64,000 nt of DNA, taken from assembly GCF_014805625.2 (NCBI RefSeq), contig NW_023998517.1:1160342-1224341 (forward strand), in the 5' to 3' direction. This DNA comes from Glossina fuscipes. Lineage: Eukaryota; Arthropoda; Insecta; Diptera; Glossinidae. A program made the translations under genes and the position numbers. The notes under the pieces were generated by a model. It worked only from the letters and a program-made list of their open reading frames with translations. It did no database searches and had not been told where the DNA came from. Positions 36,941 to 49,214 of the stretch are shown here, one piece after another. Position 1 is the first letter of the stretch. Each line of letters begins with the position of its first letter.

Positions 36941-37479
36941 CAACGTCATTCACAGGCCTTTTAAATATAATTATCATGAAAAAGCTGCCCAACGCGCGGC
37001 ATGACACACTAGCATAACATAGCAGCACATCTGCTGCTAACATTACTTTTAAGGTTATTCGGTGAGCCATTCTATCTGTGTCGCTCTCCATACAATCTTT
37101 ATTTTTATGAATGTTTCCTCAAAAGAACTATGGCTTTTGGCAAATTTTCTTTAGAATACATTACTAAGTGTCTTCACGCATACACACGCATGCGTACCCT
37201 TGGCACCTCTCCCCTAGTTAACCAATTTATTATGCCTCGCTGCAAATTGATTTTTATCAAACTCTAATCGATCGGTAACTATTTTTCCTTATTGTATGTA
37301 CCCATGTATGTGGACGTGTGGATACACATAGCATTTCTATGGGGCATGAATTTTCCGTTTGCATAATCCTTTCTCTTGTGCATACATACTACGTACATTC
37401 ATACTCAAATTCATTCATTTCTTTTCACTTTGACGTCCTGAATATCTATCTTAAAATAATTGCATCTTGTGTTTGCATG

Positions 37480-37521
37480 CGTGTGTGTGTGTGTGTGTAT
37501 TATGTAAGTATGTGTGTGTGT
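37480..37521. repeat. (GT)n microsatellite
   Basis: A GT run of about 19 bases, then a short break and a second GT run. Confidence 0.93.
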
Positions 37522-37678
37522 ATGTGATGCATAGATTTGGATTTAGGAAATTATTTATGTTGGTTCACACGTTGTTTTACACATAATTTATTATTGTCTT
37601 ATAAATTTTCATTATCCCCTGCTACACTTCGCTATGCTAAAGTACTTAATAAATGTGCATAAACACATGTGTTGAGAA

Positions 37679-37710
37679 ATATATATATATATGTATATAT
37701 AAAATATATA
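37679..37710. repeat. (TA)n microsatellite
   Basis: Alternating TA with single G and A interruptions. Confidence 0.92.
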
Positions 37711-37998
37711 GCCGCACATATGAATACATACACTCATACATAGTTATATTCATATAGGTATTTATAAACACATATTTAGTGCATACATTATTGCATGCAT
37801 ATGACCTTGAGGCTTGTTTTCATTTGTCGACCGCTAAGGTGTTTAAAATGTCTTTACAAAAATTGAAAAAAAAATAAAAAAAATAAAAGACCGTTTATGC
37901 ATGATTTTGTAATTTTTCAAATCATTAGCGCTTTAAATTTATGGCATCATACTGTTGTTGTTGTAACGTTGCCGCCATCACTACTACTTAACTTGTCA

Positions 37999-38002
<4 letters not shown>

Positions 38003-38036
<34 letters not shown>

Positions 38037-38058
38037 TGTATATATAAATATATGCATA
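38003..38058. repeat. (TA)n microsatellite
   Basis: About 27 bases of pure alternating TA followed by degenerate ATAC/ATGT units. It produces the Tyr-Ile run of a spurious 60-codon minus-strand frame. Confidence 0.95.
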
Positions 38059-39028
38059 GTATATAGATATTGGTAATTGTTTATTTAAACGTGTCCATGT
38101 TTGTACGAATCTATGCATAAAAATAATGTACATTTTTATATCTGTGAAACGCTTGTGCTGTTTGTGCTTTAACTGTGACGACATATCCGTGCAATAGAAG
38201 CGTAAAATAGTTTGTAGACAAGATCATTAATTTGGTATTTAATACTGTGAAATAATTGCCTTAGAGTAGAGTGGAGTAATGAGTATCTGTTGTTCATAAT
38301 TTGTATAGCATGCGCACTTAATAAGCTTTTCAAGTATTAACTAAAATTTATTTTTAATCCTATACGTACATGTTCGAATAAAGCATATGGAGTAATTTTA
38401 AAAATAAATCAGAAATGAAGGGGAAATGATACTTCCTCTCGTTGTTGTATACTGTAGGGAATTGAAAAAAATAAAGAAAAAACCAAATAAGTTTTATTCT
38501 GAAAGTAGGTTCCTATCGTCTATATCAGCGCTTGACTTAGTTTTTTTTATAGATTTTAGGTAGAATGGTTGGGATTGTTTAAGGAATTTTCTTTGAAGCT
38601 TTAAACTGATAAAAACCATTTCATCGCAGATGTAATTTTTTTTGGCAGAGACAGATGCGCACATCCCTCAGATTATCGGATCGTTATTCGATCGCATTAA
38701 ATTCGTGCAATGATGCTTCTATTCCTTTCAAGACACTTTGTGAATCATTCATTAATTAATCCATTTTTAGGTCTTCATGGGTTCAGTAAAAGAGATTGTA
38801 ATTAGTTAAGAAAAAGCTACTAGTAGGATGTAAGAGCATTGATAAGAAAGAAAGTAATAACGATAACTGACTGCTTAGACTTTCTTTTTAAATACGCTAA
38901 ATAAAAAAATTCGGAATAAAAGACTCATCTTAAAAAAGGCAAGCGCTTTGGAGTTTTATTCATTCATAGAATATGGTCTGCATACATTCATAGAGTCTGG
39001 TCTTGTTTGGCTTTCCTTCGTTTTTGCA

Positions 39029-39262
39029 CACTACACCACTTGTCTTAAGGCTTTTAAGTTTATGCCGATGTATGTAACGTCCAGAAGCACATTTTGAATC
39101 GATCTATGTTTGTCCGTCCGCCTGTCTTGTTTCTTGTGATTAATTTATAGGTCGTAATTTTTGAAATACTTTGACGATGTTTGTTACATCGACAAGCTTT
39201 GGGCCAAAGACGGACGCTATGAAAGATAGTTCGGACCGAGCTTCTTTTTTGATCTCTCACCA
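39029..39262 (-). mobile_element. GTCY-type dispersed repeat (mini-me/DINE-like), copy 7
   Basis: The minus strand reads GCTCGGTCCGAACTATC, TTTGGCCCAAAGCTTGTC, a TCAAAGTATTTCAAAAATTA block, ACAGGCGGACGGACAAACAT, AGATCGATTCAAAATGTGC, ATACATCGGCATAAACTTA, and the end AGACAAGTGGTGTAGTG. On the plus strand the tract reads GTCCGTCCGCCTGTC, an explicit GTCY array. A 67-codon frame in it is not a gene. Confidence 0.78.
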
Positions 39263-40545
39263 TATAAAAATTTTGATTGAAAGGTCTTTATGTGAACACC
39301 TATATTAGACGAAGTGATGCACGTTATAATGGGGGACTGCGTGTTTTCACTTATTATATCTCAAAAATTGATACTAACAGACGTCAAGCAGACTTTATAG
39401 AAAGTACATGAGTTGTTTAGTGAGTGTCAAGCGTATTAATGAATCCTGTCCATTGAAATTGGTCGCTTCATAAAACGTCCATGACACTTTTAATTTTCCC
39501 GTGCCAAAACCACAAACTTCCTATCACGAGAGCATCCGTAAATGGCCAAGGACTGTAGATAATACGTGGAATAATTGGTAAATAAGATTATGTTTTATAA
39601 ACAAATGGACAGGATTCAGTAATGCACTTAACATTTTAAAGGATGAGAGAGAAAATTGGTTAAAGGAAAAACAATGAAGAATAAATATATTTTGGCTCAA
39701 CTTCACGTGTTCTTTTAACGAAACTTTCATTTTCGAAAACGTGACCATTTATGTGACTTCACAAACTCAATGAGTTCAACATCTGTTTTCCACGTAATTT
39801 TTGCCTTGCTTTTTACCCCGAAGGAAAACTTGTCATCTCTGTTTTCAAATCTTTTTGCATCCGTTCAGTATTTTCTATCAAATATGTAATATCAACATAA
39901 CCTAACTTTGCTAAACATATCTTCCAGTCATTCATGGATCCAAGGTTATTGATTTATAATGTTTTCAGTGTACAGGAGTTCTCGAAAGATGCAGAGAACA
40001 CACCACCTTTGATCATAGGCCGGGGTATTTAAGAAAAACTTACCATTTTTCGAGATGCTACCAAAATAAATGAAGAAAAGAAAGCTCTTAACATAGTTAT
40101 AGGAAATTAGTAGTCATAAGCCAGATGATGGATGGATATAATGAAACCGAATTATTATATAGTTAAAAAGCAAGTCACTGCAACACTTTTGAAAAATATT
40201 TGGAATAACAAAACACAAGAGCAGAGCAATTAGGCGTTATTTACGTATTTTTTTACGTTTAGTTCTAATGCGTATTTTACACTTTTTTAAAATTATGACA
40301 AACAAGGGCAGCTTTTTTAATATTAATGGCAACATGTTCGATTATTACAAAGCCATACAATGGAAAACGTTAAACGAGTTTTTAACAACATTTTATATCA
40401 TGATTCGGTCATTGACAAAGTTTTACAAAATCACCGACGGCGAAACGTCATTGAGAACCGAAAGCCAAAAACCGAGACAAGATATCCTTATTAACTTGGC
40501 TATTGGTTAAAATAGCTTTTTTTCGTTTTGAAATGCTTTTCTTTT

Positions 40546-40566
40546 CTTTTTTTTTTTTTTTTTTTT
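40546..40566. repeat. poly-T homopolymer
   Basis: About 20 consecutive T bases after a TC-rich lead. Confidence 0.94.
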
Positions 40567-40943
40567 GTTATTTTGGTTATTATAAGCAATTTCTTAAGAT
40601 ATTAAAATTTAAAATTTATTGCACACAAAGAAAAAATAAAAACATGAGCGCAACAATTTATTCGCCAAACACTAACGCAGACTTTAAAAAATTCCAACTA
40701 CTTTTGTCTTTCTCCACGAGAAACGCATTTTTTGAGTATCTCGGTGCCACTTTATAATGGTAATGCAATGCAATGTCGATAAGTGTGCGTGTGCGTGTTC
40801 ATGTGAAAATCAGAGAAAATTTGCTGCTCATTTTCAAACGGCTCATTAAAAAGTAGGAAGTTTATGGAAACCAAAATCGTTTTTGAGGTACCCGTCATAT
40901 GGAACCTCTTAAAATAAAGAGAATATTATTTATAAACGTAAAC

Positions 40944-40980
40944 AGTAGTAGTGGTAGTGGTAGTGGTAGTAGTAATGGTG
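40944..40980. repeat. (AGT/GGT)n trinucleotide repeat
   Basis: AGT, GGT and AAT units in tandem; they give the valine run at the start of a spurious 69-codon frame. Confidence 0.92.
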
Positions 40981-41308
40981 AAATATATTTTGCAAATTTT
41001 TCATTTTAAAACAGCATCCGTAGGTAAACGTGTACGTAGAGAAATTTCCCCCAAAGAGTGTAACACCCTGAAAAGCGTGTACTCTTCAAAGAGAAACGGA
41101 ATCATGCGCACAACAAAATATGATTTGCTTCTTAGACTATCAGAGTCTTGTCTCCATTAGTTACGGTTACTGTAGAGATAGACCTCTCTCCTGACCAAGT
41201 AATGGTTGTTTTTGTGAAGGAAATTTTATAATATCCTCGCCTCACTCACTTCACCTCAAATCAATAACCACTGTATTGCATTTATTGAGCACATCACACA
41301 CGCTCGAA

Positions 41309-41325
41309 CACACACACACACACAC
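41309..41325. repeat. (CA)n microsatellite
   Basis: A CA run of about 17 bases, followed by two CACACTGATA units. Confidence 0.92.
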
Positions 41326-41832
41326 TGATAAACACACTGATAGATATAAGGCAAACTATAAATTTTGCTACCAAAAGCATCATCAGCATCTTTCTATCTC
41401 ATGATAATTTGAAATCTGTCGACACTATCCGCAAATCTTAACGTACGTACAGGAGTATCTGATAATAGAATTGCATGAGCAAACTTATCAATGCGTGTGC
41501 TTTCAATTTCTGCATAAAAGATAAAATTTCTTCATTTCATGACAGTAATATGTAATGGATAATAAACACTATTTATGTAAATTAAAAAATTGAAATAAAA
41601 AGATTTTATTAATTAAATAATAAATTGAAAAGAAAATATTTTCGAAAATGTACATCTTTGCATTAACTTATGTGTCGTTTGCTAAAGAAGGCGGTACTTC
41701 CTAAAATAAATAGAAATTTAAAAGTATAGCAACGCATACACCCAACACGCCTGTGTGCCTTAGTTATAATGTTAGACATCTTTTCTTTTCTTTACGTCCA
41801 TAATGCCTTCAAAATTGCATTGCCATAGCGAG

Positions 41833-41880
41833 TGTGTGCATGTGTATTGGTGTGTTTGTGTGTGTGCGTGTGTGTGTGTA
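41833..41880. repeat. (GT)n microsatellite, interrupted
   Basis: GT-rich tract with A, C and T interruptions. Confidence 0.9.
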
Positions 41881-43504
41881 AGCATACATTTATGCCTTTG
41901 TTCATAGTAACGTTTAATAATTAAATTAAAATTCCTTAAACATGACAGTTTAAGCAAAATTGCCGACACTCTATTCACTTTTGCTTGTACATGCGTATCT
42001 GTGTGTACGTTGATGACGTCCACATGGATGAGGGCGCTCTGTATATGCAAACTAAGACAGCGTTGTCAGCATGCTTGTCAGAAATGTTCTTTTTGAAGTG
42101 CTTTTAGAGAATAACAAAAAAAAAAACAGTATTTAAAATATATTTTTTTCTTTTACTTTCCATGCACAGATAGATGCATTAAATATACATATATACGCGT
42201 ACATACACACAAGACATGTTTTTTCTTACTTTCTTGAAACGTGTAATATTCACACAATAACGTAGCGTAGGGTTTTTATTAACCGAAACAGCAAGGAAAA
42301 GCTTAAAGTGCTTGTGAATTCGGTTCCCTTGACATTCAAAATAGGATTTAGTTGTCTCTGCGCATGCCTAAGTAGCAATTTTTCGACATTTGCTTTCTTT
42401 ACTGTACAATTAGATAATGAAACATTCTCTTTCACAGTCTAAAGGCGATTTAAATTACGGTAAACTTCCAATAAGGGACTTCATCAAGTCGATTCAAAAA
42501 GATTCTTGCTTTCAGTCACTTGCCGATGAATTTCATTTCTCGGAGTTCTGTTGTCTCGGCAATGGTATAAGATCTGGTATCATCTTGTTGAAGCCATCAC
42601 TTTTCGGAGGCAGCCAAATTTTGAGAAAGTCGCCGCAAAATCTTTCAGCTTTCTAGTTCCGGCAACGGGTTTGCAAGCAATATCACATACGATTAATGGC
42701 CGGTGTCATAAGTCAAAATACATTTTTAGCCTTGTGGCTCCGGAATTTAACAGCCTTGTTATATAATAAAAAGGGAGTCGGGGGGTTTGTTATGACCAAA
42801 TTTTGATGCTTGATCAAAAAGCTATTTCGAGTACACAAATTGTTTCCTTTTGACTCTTTGATTAGTGATCGATCGAAAATCCAAAATAAACCCACTCTTC
42901 TGACATATGCCTTTTGGTACAAAAACTTTATCGAGTTCATACGACGATACTACTTTTTCCGCAATACGCAAATTAGCTTTCTCAGATTTCCCCTTAAAGT
43001 TGCTTAAACACGTGCCGGACAACAACCCTACGCATACCCTCAAAAGATGCAAAGAACTGTTCGGATTCGTTAAAGAAAGGCTTTAGAGAATGTAGAGGAT
43101 AGTCATTTTTTCGTGTACCGAGAATAGTGATGTGCAGACTTATGATCACCCAGCTGGTACCTCCATAATTCAGAAGAAAGTGTTGCAATTGTCGAGCTCT
43201 CATAGCCACGCGCAGATGATTTCAAAGAGCGTGTTATGCTCCCACTTATCACTTTTCTTCCTGCTAAGGTTGCAGTTACAGTGGTGAGTTTGCTGATTGG
43301 TTTTACATGCGGATTTTTTTTTGTAATATCATTTCAATTTACGATACGGTTTTTACTTCCCCTGTTAACGAGGAATTGGTTTTCACTTACCTCACTTCTG
43401 TATAAGATACGCTTGCATTGATTTATAGATCTCACTATGCTCTAATTGGATATCATTCGGATCGAATTAAGTAGCGAGAAGCAAACGGCTTTACAAATAC
43501 AAAG

Positions 43505-43506
<2 letters not shown>

Positions 43507-43553
<47 letters not shown>

Positions 43554-43563
43554 NNNNNNNNNN

Positions 43564-43610
<47 letters not shown>
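43507..43610. repeat. long (CA)n microsatellite containing the assembly gap
   Basis: Forty-seven bases of CA repeat lie before the gap and forty-seven after it, in the same phase class and with no interruptions. The true array length is unknown. Confidence 0.98.
43554..43563. other. assembly gap (10 N)
   Basis: Exactly ten N bases lie inside a CA repeat. The round number suggests a placeholder, and both contig ends finish inside the repeat, so the real distance may be shorter or longer than ten, or the ends may even overlap. Confidence 0.99.
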
Positions 43611-43612
<2 letters not shown>

Positions 43613-45087
43613 ACACGTATACTAACTTAAAAAGCTAATGCGTGCATAAACATAATAAGCGCTGAGGAAAATATTTTCTTGTAATTTCTTAGAGTATAAA
43701 GTTATAATCTTAAATAATATATAATCTAGAGTAATAAAAAACTAAAATATATATCTGTTGCGTGGGTTGCATAGAAATCAGAATAATCTATATGAAAGAG
43801 AAAAACCAAAAAACAAAAAAAAGAATAATAAACGAAAGCATATATATACATATGTATTTGTAATACAAATAAACATAAATATTTGACATATTTCCAAAAT
43901 CCATAAATCACTCAAGTTGTGACAGAATTTTTCGTTTCCCTCATAATTAGGAAACGAGACGCCATCATAATGAAATTTTTGGGGAAATAGAAATTTCTTT
44001 TCTGTTTCTCTCGCTTCTTTGTTTCCTTCCCAACGGCATTCTAATTTTATCAGCCTATTTGTAATTCTGTGATTTAAGACGGAAAAATGTTTAACTTCAT
44101 CATGATGAACGAACGAACTGAGTACCCTACGTCATACGATATGCTTTATTTCGGTCTTAAACCGATTTCACGCATAGGTTTGTCTAAAATTATGGTTTTT
44201 ACTGTTTTCAACAGTGGGTTTTAAAATAGAATGCAAATAATGGAAGCATAAAGGGTCACATGAGGAAGGAGCGACTGTAAGCAAAATATTTACCGTGTCG
44301 GAGACTCTTAAAAGAGAGTAGACCGTACTCTGATGAAGTTTCATTAAAATGGATTCGTTAGGTATATTTATTAAATTCGGCATTTGGTTGAAAAAAGCTA
44401 ACATGCTCAACGTTAATAAGAAACTCATATTTTTTATGTTAGTCATCACAATACTTCTACACGTAATGGTAACAAATATTTATTGTAAAATATACGCAAT
44501 TAATTGACTTTTAAACCTACATCGCGCTAAGAGAAGCACACACGCTCCACAAAAGTTGCGAACGTTTAAATTACTGAAAAGAATTTCTTCTTAAATAAAA
44601 AATAATAAACAATAAAATAAATTTCAGATTCCGCTTTCATATCATACTTTCAAACACATATTTTGAAAAAATTTTCCTTCAATTTCGGTCGCCTTGACGA
44701 CTACAAGCCTGACATGAAAATATCGTTTAAAAAACTCGTAACCAATTCGTGGAAAGATAAGATATTCGATTGAAAACTTTAGTGTGCGGAATTTTTGGCG
44801 CGCATGTGAGGTTAAATGTTTCCAATCCTCAAAATAAATGGCTCTCTAAATTAGTATTTTCAGTGTTATTGTTTTATCGCTATAAGTTTACTCGAAAGCA
44901 GTGTGATTTTCCCCAAGTAATCAAGAGGGGGAAAAAACGAAACCTTTGCAAAGATTTTAAATATTAAACTCACCTCCGTTTTTGCTTGCACTTCCAGTTT
45001 TTTGTTTTATAGATCTCTTTAAAATTTTTTTGTAGTGAAAAACGGCCCACCATTATTTAATCTTACAACAGCTGGTCTTTAGACTAG

Positions 45088-45245
45088 AGTCATCTTTCAT
45101 TATACCGATCGATTCGGCATTGTGTTCTTCGCCACTCTACAGTATTATATTCAGGATGTTATTCTGAATTGATTTCAAGTCCTTGTGAGTGTTGAGTAAA
45201 TCTGCACAAACTTAACATACCCTTGCCTCATATGTGGGAAAAGGT
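45088..45245. mobile_element. two GTCY-family fragments in opposite orientation
   Basis: TTATACCGATCGATTCGGC near 45,099 matches the consensus read on the minus strand, while AAGTCCTTGTGAGTGTTGAG and ATCTGCACAAACTTAACATA and CCCTTGCCTCA at 45,177-45,233 match the 3' end of the element on the plus strand. The two fragments thus face each other, which suggests a rearranged copy or two insertions. Confidence 0.5.
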
Positions 45246-45896
45246 TATTACACCAGAATCTGATAGATTTGAACACCACGAAATAAGCAAAAGAGCGCAA
45301 TGACGTACAAAGACTCTTCTCATTGGACTGGATGGAAAGCGTTTTAATCCCCTTTCCTTGGTCCGTCAACTCTGCGGTTGAATGTACCCGTCTACTCGTC
45401 CAATGTTTCTTTTTAAAGTGCTCGTGCCTACAAACGATAAATAGGTGGAGAGCTGACACTTGGCGCATGTATTCTTAAACTGGGCGTGAGTTCCAATACA
45501 TTTGGCCTATATCTAAAAACCGATGAGTTATTACCTGCACTTGTTTTTGACACACCCGCTAATAACAAATTATTCTTTAATGTTTGTATATTGTCCCGCG
45601 ATGTTGGTGCATAGATTTACGTCAAGGCTTGCTAGTTTTAAGTTACCTTTAGGAAGTCTTAGCTTAAAGGAAAGATGTTAGAAAATTTTAAATAATAAAA
45701 ATTTTTTCTTAAGCAAAATCAGTTGTCTTTAAAATAAACTGATGTCACTCGAAGGGAAATTAATTTTTCTAGACTTTTTGCGTAAGTTACACGTATGTGT
45801 ACCTCATCCTAATAGCATTGTGTTTGCAGAGCAAAAGATCATCGAGAGAGACTATCTTAATGCGTAAGTCTTGACTGAGTGGTAAGAAAATTGCTA

Positions 45897-45940
45897 TTAC
45901 TACTAATACTACTGCTACTGCTACTACTGCAACTACTTTT
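45897..45940. repeat. (ACT/GCT)n trinucleotide repeat
   Basis: TACTACTAATACTACTGCT-type units over about 44 bases. Confidence 0.92.
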
Positions 45941-46049
45941 GAAATGAGAAAATTCGATCGGGTCGTGATCGAATTTTTTCTAACTTCGCCGTTACCCTAA
46001 AAAAGACTAAAAAAAGAAAAAAACCGAATTTGTATAATCTTTAATGTTG

Positions 46050-46252
46050 GGTGGGCGTAGCCGATTTTTGACTAACAAAAGAAAACACGGAAAGCAATGG
46101 GTGTCCCTTGAAAGATTTGAGACATTTTTAAATTCTTTTTCTCATTTGTAAGCGATATTTTAATTTTTTCGAACGAAGGAACGTTTACCCCAGACATTAC
46201 GCAGTTGCCAGGTAGAGAAATGGACAGACGGACATGCTTAGGTGTATTCCAT
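46050..46252 (+). mobile_element. second GTCY subfamily (GTGGGCGT type), copy A
   Basis: It starts with GTGGGCGTAGCCGATTTTTG and ends with AGAAATGGACAGACGGACATGCTTA. The start and end resemble a sequence that is widespread in fly genomes, with GTGGGCG near the 5' side and GACGGACATGGCT near the 3' side; that comparison is from memory. The middle is strongly diverged. It is followed 230 bases later by a related copy on the same strand. Confidence 0.6.
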
Positions 46253-46479
46253 GTTTGCACATTTTTCTACAGAATTTCTACGCTTAATGGAGTTTTTGAA
46301 GCTTGCTTCTGTGCTTTCTAAAGGGTTTGCAAGTGAAATTACGCTTATAGGATCGCCTATAAAATATACCTTCAAAAGCTTAAAAGTTTAATGGTAGATT
46401 TACGTGTTACTTGCAGTTCATAAGTAATGAACAGAAAACTAATGTTTATTCCTATTGGAAAACGTGGCTGTTCTCAGTT

Positions 46480-46700
46480 TTTGTAGGCGCGTCCTTCAGC
46501 CGATTTCGTCCATTTTCGATAAGTGCAAGAACTTCCAATGTTCCTGCCAAATTTGACGTCGACAACTTTATTGTTACGGCCACGAGAATGTTTATAATAG
46601 ACGGACAGACGGACAATGATTCGCAATTTGATGCTGAACAAGAATATAAGTATATTCTTTTCAGTTCGCTGAAGCTTCCTTGTGGGCGTAGTAAACCTTT
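46480..46700 (+). mobile_element. second GTCY subfamily (GTGGGCGT type), copy B
   Basis: The order is CAGCCGATTTCGTCCATTTT, GCCAAATTTGACGTCGACAA, TAGACGGACAGACGGACAAT, CAATTTGATGCTGAACAAG, AATATAAGTATATTC and a CTTCCTTGTGGGCG end. The segment from the GACGGACAG tract through the TTTGATGCTGA box to the TATA-rich box is the hallmark of the subfamily. A 117-codon plus frame and a 90-codon minus frame run through it and are not genes. Confidence 0.7.
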
Positions 46701-47804
46701 TAATGAAATGAATGCACTCCGCATCCTTCGGCTAAACGTAACTGAGATTTTTCTAATTTCATGAACATTGTTTCTTAAGTGTTTCTATTGTTTATTTTAT
46801 ATGTGTTGTCACTAATAAAAGTGAAAAGAAAACAAGGGAAGCATTTCATTGTTATTGAAAGAATTTTTAAACTTTTAGTTATTTTACTTTTATTCACGGC
46901 AGTAAAAGTGAACGAACACTTTGGAAACGTTTGTTTGGTGAAGTTTTTGTCTTTTTGTTTTCGTAAGAGATTTCGAATTTTTCATCAAGAAGAAAAGTCT
47001 CACACTGTAAAACATTTCCTATAACTAACTCTTCGTTTTCTGACAACGATAAGAATACATTTTTATAAAACTCAGATAAATAAATGGTTAGACAAGGTCG
47101 ACGGGAGTGTGGGAGAGAGATAAACAAAAAGCAGTCAGTTAGACCGACTGTTGAAAATTTGAAGTTTTTGAGAAAATAACAACAAACATTACAATGAGAA
47201 CAAGTGGAAAACTCTTTAGCATTTACACGCGCAAATATCTATGCAGACATGAAGAAATGCTCAGAGATGAAAGGGCTGTTAAAACTATTTTCAGTTTTCT
47301 GATCTAGGTTGCGTTACGATACATTACGTTACGGAACTGTCATTTCCGTTTTAGTCTATAAACGAACAAGCCAGACATGCATACATACTACAGTTGAATG
47401 AATCTTCAAAAGCATACATAACTACAACTTAGCAAAGAGCTGTGATAGATACATTAGACGAGCGCGTGGGGAAGGGGAATCAGACATTAACGAACCCTTA
47501 GACAAAGGCAAACACATTGACTAACAAATAAGCGCATTTATGCTCGAAACAACAATACAAAAGCTTTAGGAAACGCAAGCGTTTTCATAGTGCTTCAGTA
47601 CACTATATATGTATATACATAATACTTACCAGAAGACTTGACTTCAGACAACATACAAAAATGTACGCGTTTAACGTTTTCTTAACAAAATACGTACATA
47701 CGTATATACTTACGTACAAATAAAGTTTGTATGCCCTCAGTGTTATTGTATTATACATCTTATGTTATGTTCAATGTTCAGCCTTTTGTGTGTGTATATT
47801 TAGC

Positions 47805-47807
<3 letters not shown>

Positions 47808-47838
<31 letters not shown>
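47808..47838. repeat. (TA)n microsatellite
   Basis: Thirty-one bases of pure alternating TA, then degenerate TA units to about 47,850. Confidence 0.95.
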
Positions 47839-47840
<2 letters not shown>

Positions 47841-48331
47841 TATATATATTAGTATATGTAAGTATTTTCTTAAAACATTTTTAAAGAGAGAAACCATCGA
47901 AAATAGTCTTTTGTCTTAAGGAAATTTTATACAACGCCATGTGAACATATTATATCACATCTATACATCTATCCATATATATATAGATATATAAACAAAC
48001 TTACGTACTGTTGAGAACATAACCATAATGCGGTACGTTAAGAAACTCCATTTACTATATCGAAATGTTGAATGGACTGACTTTGGATGCAAGTATCTTT
48101 GATATCAATGAAGTAAGTCGTTGCTTCTAAAGGGATTTTTAATAAAATCTTGAGTTGAATTCAAGTAATATTAGAGAAATGGCGCATGTCCTTAATGCTA
48201 GAAGTGTATTCCTATAACGATCTCTTGCGTTAAGGTGTAACTTTTTTCTTGAACATCCTAACGAAATTTCAATCTTTCATCTTTTCATGCGTTCAAAGTT
48301 TTCATTGAGTTACTCACAAGGGCGAAATCAA

Positions 48332-48334
48332 AAT

Positions 48335-48386
<52 letters not shown>
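48332..48386. repeat. (TA)n microsatellite, longest in window
   Basis: ATAC-interrupted lead followed by about 38 bases of pure alternating AT from 48,349 to 48,386, and a second short TA tract to about 48,413. Confidence 0.96.
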
Positions 48387-48389
<3 letters not shown>

Positions 48390-48984
48390 GGCAATAATAT
48401 ATTTATATATATGTGTTACGGTTACGACCGGGATATTTATATATTATTTTAGTAATTTATAAATTCTCGTGCATTGCTCCATATACATATGTATGTCTGC
48501 ATGTTGAACGCATTTTAGTATTGCAAAGCAAAATGCCAAAGAACAAGACAAGCAGAACCGAGCTATCCTGACAAGGCAGCACTAAAAGTGTTTTTTTTTT
48601 TCTCTCTTCTCTGATATTTCGTTATTTTCCTCATTCCAATGTTCCTTCACATTTTTCTTTGTTTTTTCGTATTTCTGTTCGATTCTTTACTTGCTAATGT
48701 CAAAAGTTTTGCCGAAAATCTTCTCAGGAAGGGTAAAAAACAAAAATGGACTAAGAAGGTAATAACTAGGCCACTAGGCATCTTTTCGATGAATTTTTTG
48801 TTACTTAAGGTATCCTCCACTAATTCACTAGAGATTCATCTACGAACGCAGCTAAATCCATTATATTTGCTTGACGATCTTCAGAAAGCAGTTTAAAGAT
48901 ATCATAATCAATTAAATTGTAGAGTATTTGCGATTTTCGGGGATCTTCAACGTGATATGCCTAATGTAGGCGTATATGGCTATG

Positions 48985-49110
48985 TCATACTATCATGTTC
49001 AGCCTACAAGTTAAAATTATTAAAATTTCTTGACGAAATTTGGTGCATTGCCAAGTTTTGGCCAAAAGAAGAAAGCTATTGAAAATTAATCCGGTTGGGG
49101 GTTAGCCTTT
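48985..49110 (-). mobile_element. GTCY-family fragment, copy 8 (5' part only)
   Basis: On the minus strand it reads AACCGGATTAATTTTCAATA, GCTTTCTTCTTTTGGCCAAA, ACTTGGCAATGCACCAAATT, then TCGTCAAGAAATTT. These match the first half of the element; the GTCY tract and 3' end are absent. Confidence 0.6.
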
Positions 49111-49214
49111 AACAATTTTCCCCAAAAATTATGAATCCTGAAAAAAATGCGGCTTCCGAAATTTCGCAATAAAAATTAATGGAAAATAATATTTTGTTAG
49201 ATTTGTAAGCGAAT

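Larger units (their letters stand above)
34956..39028. other. gene-free DNA with several microsatellites
   Basis: I see no gene. A 109-codon plus-strand frame at 36,540-36,869 has no recognisable motif. There are CAA units near 36,175-36,190, TAC/TGCA-type repeats near 36,290-36,340, and an A-rich tract near 37,865-37,890. A strong minus-strand 5' splice motif at about 35,767 stands alone. Confidence 0.5.
39263..43506. other. gene-free DNA
   Basis: I see no gene. Several overlapping frames of 61-81 codons between 42,250 and 43,421 on both strands show no conserved motif. TCATTCATAGA occurs twice near 38,960-38,995 just before this stretch. The microsatellites at 40.5, 40.9, 41.3 and 41.8 kb are listed separately. 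Confidence 0.55.
43611..46048. other. gene-free DNA
   Basis: I see no gene. Frames of 61-97 codons at 43,726-43,911, 44,168-44,449 and 45,175-45,468 carry no known motif; the last lies across repeat fragments. The rest is unique AT-rich sequence. Confidence 0.55.
46701..48984. other. gene-free DNA with TA microsatellites
   Basis: I see no gene. The frames present (62-85 codons) are low in complexity. A T run lies at 48,590-48,601. A minus-strand 5' splice-like motif at about 47,627-47,634 stands alone. Confidence 0.55.

Noticed and set aside
42417..43421. Cluster of overlapping 61-79 codon frames on both strands as a possible multi-exon gene
   Set aside because: The frames shadow each other, no pair is joined by plausible splice sites with a consistent phase, and none shows a recognisable protein motif.
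46411..46764. 117-codon plus frame
   Set aside because: It runs through a dispersed GTCY repeat copy; the apparent length comes from the repeat and not from a gene.
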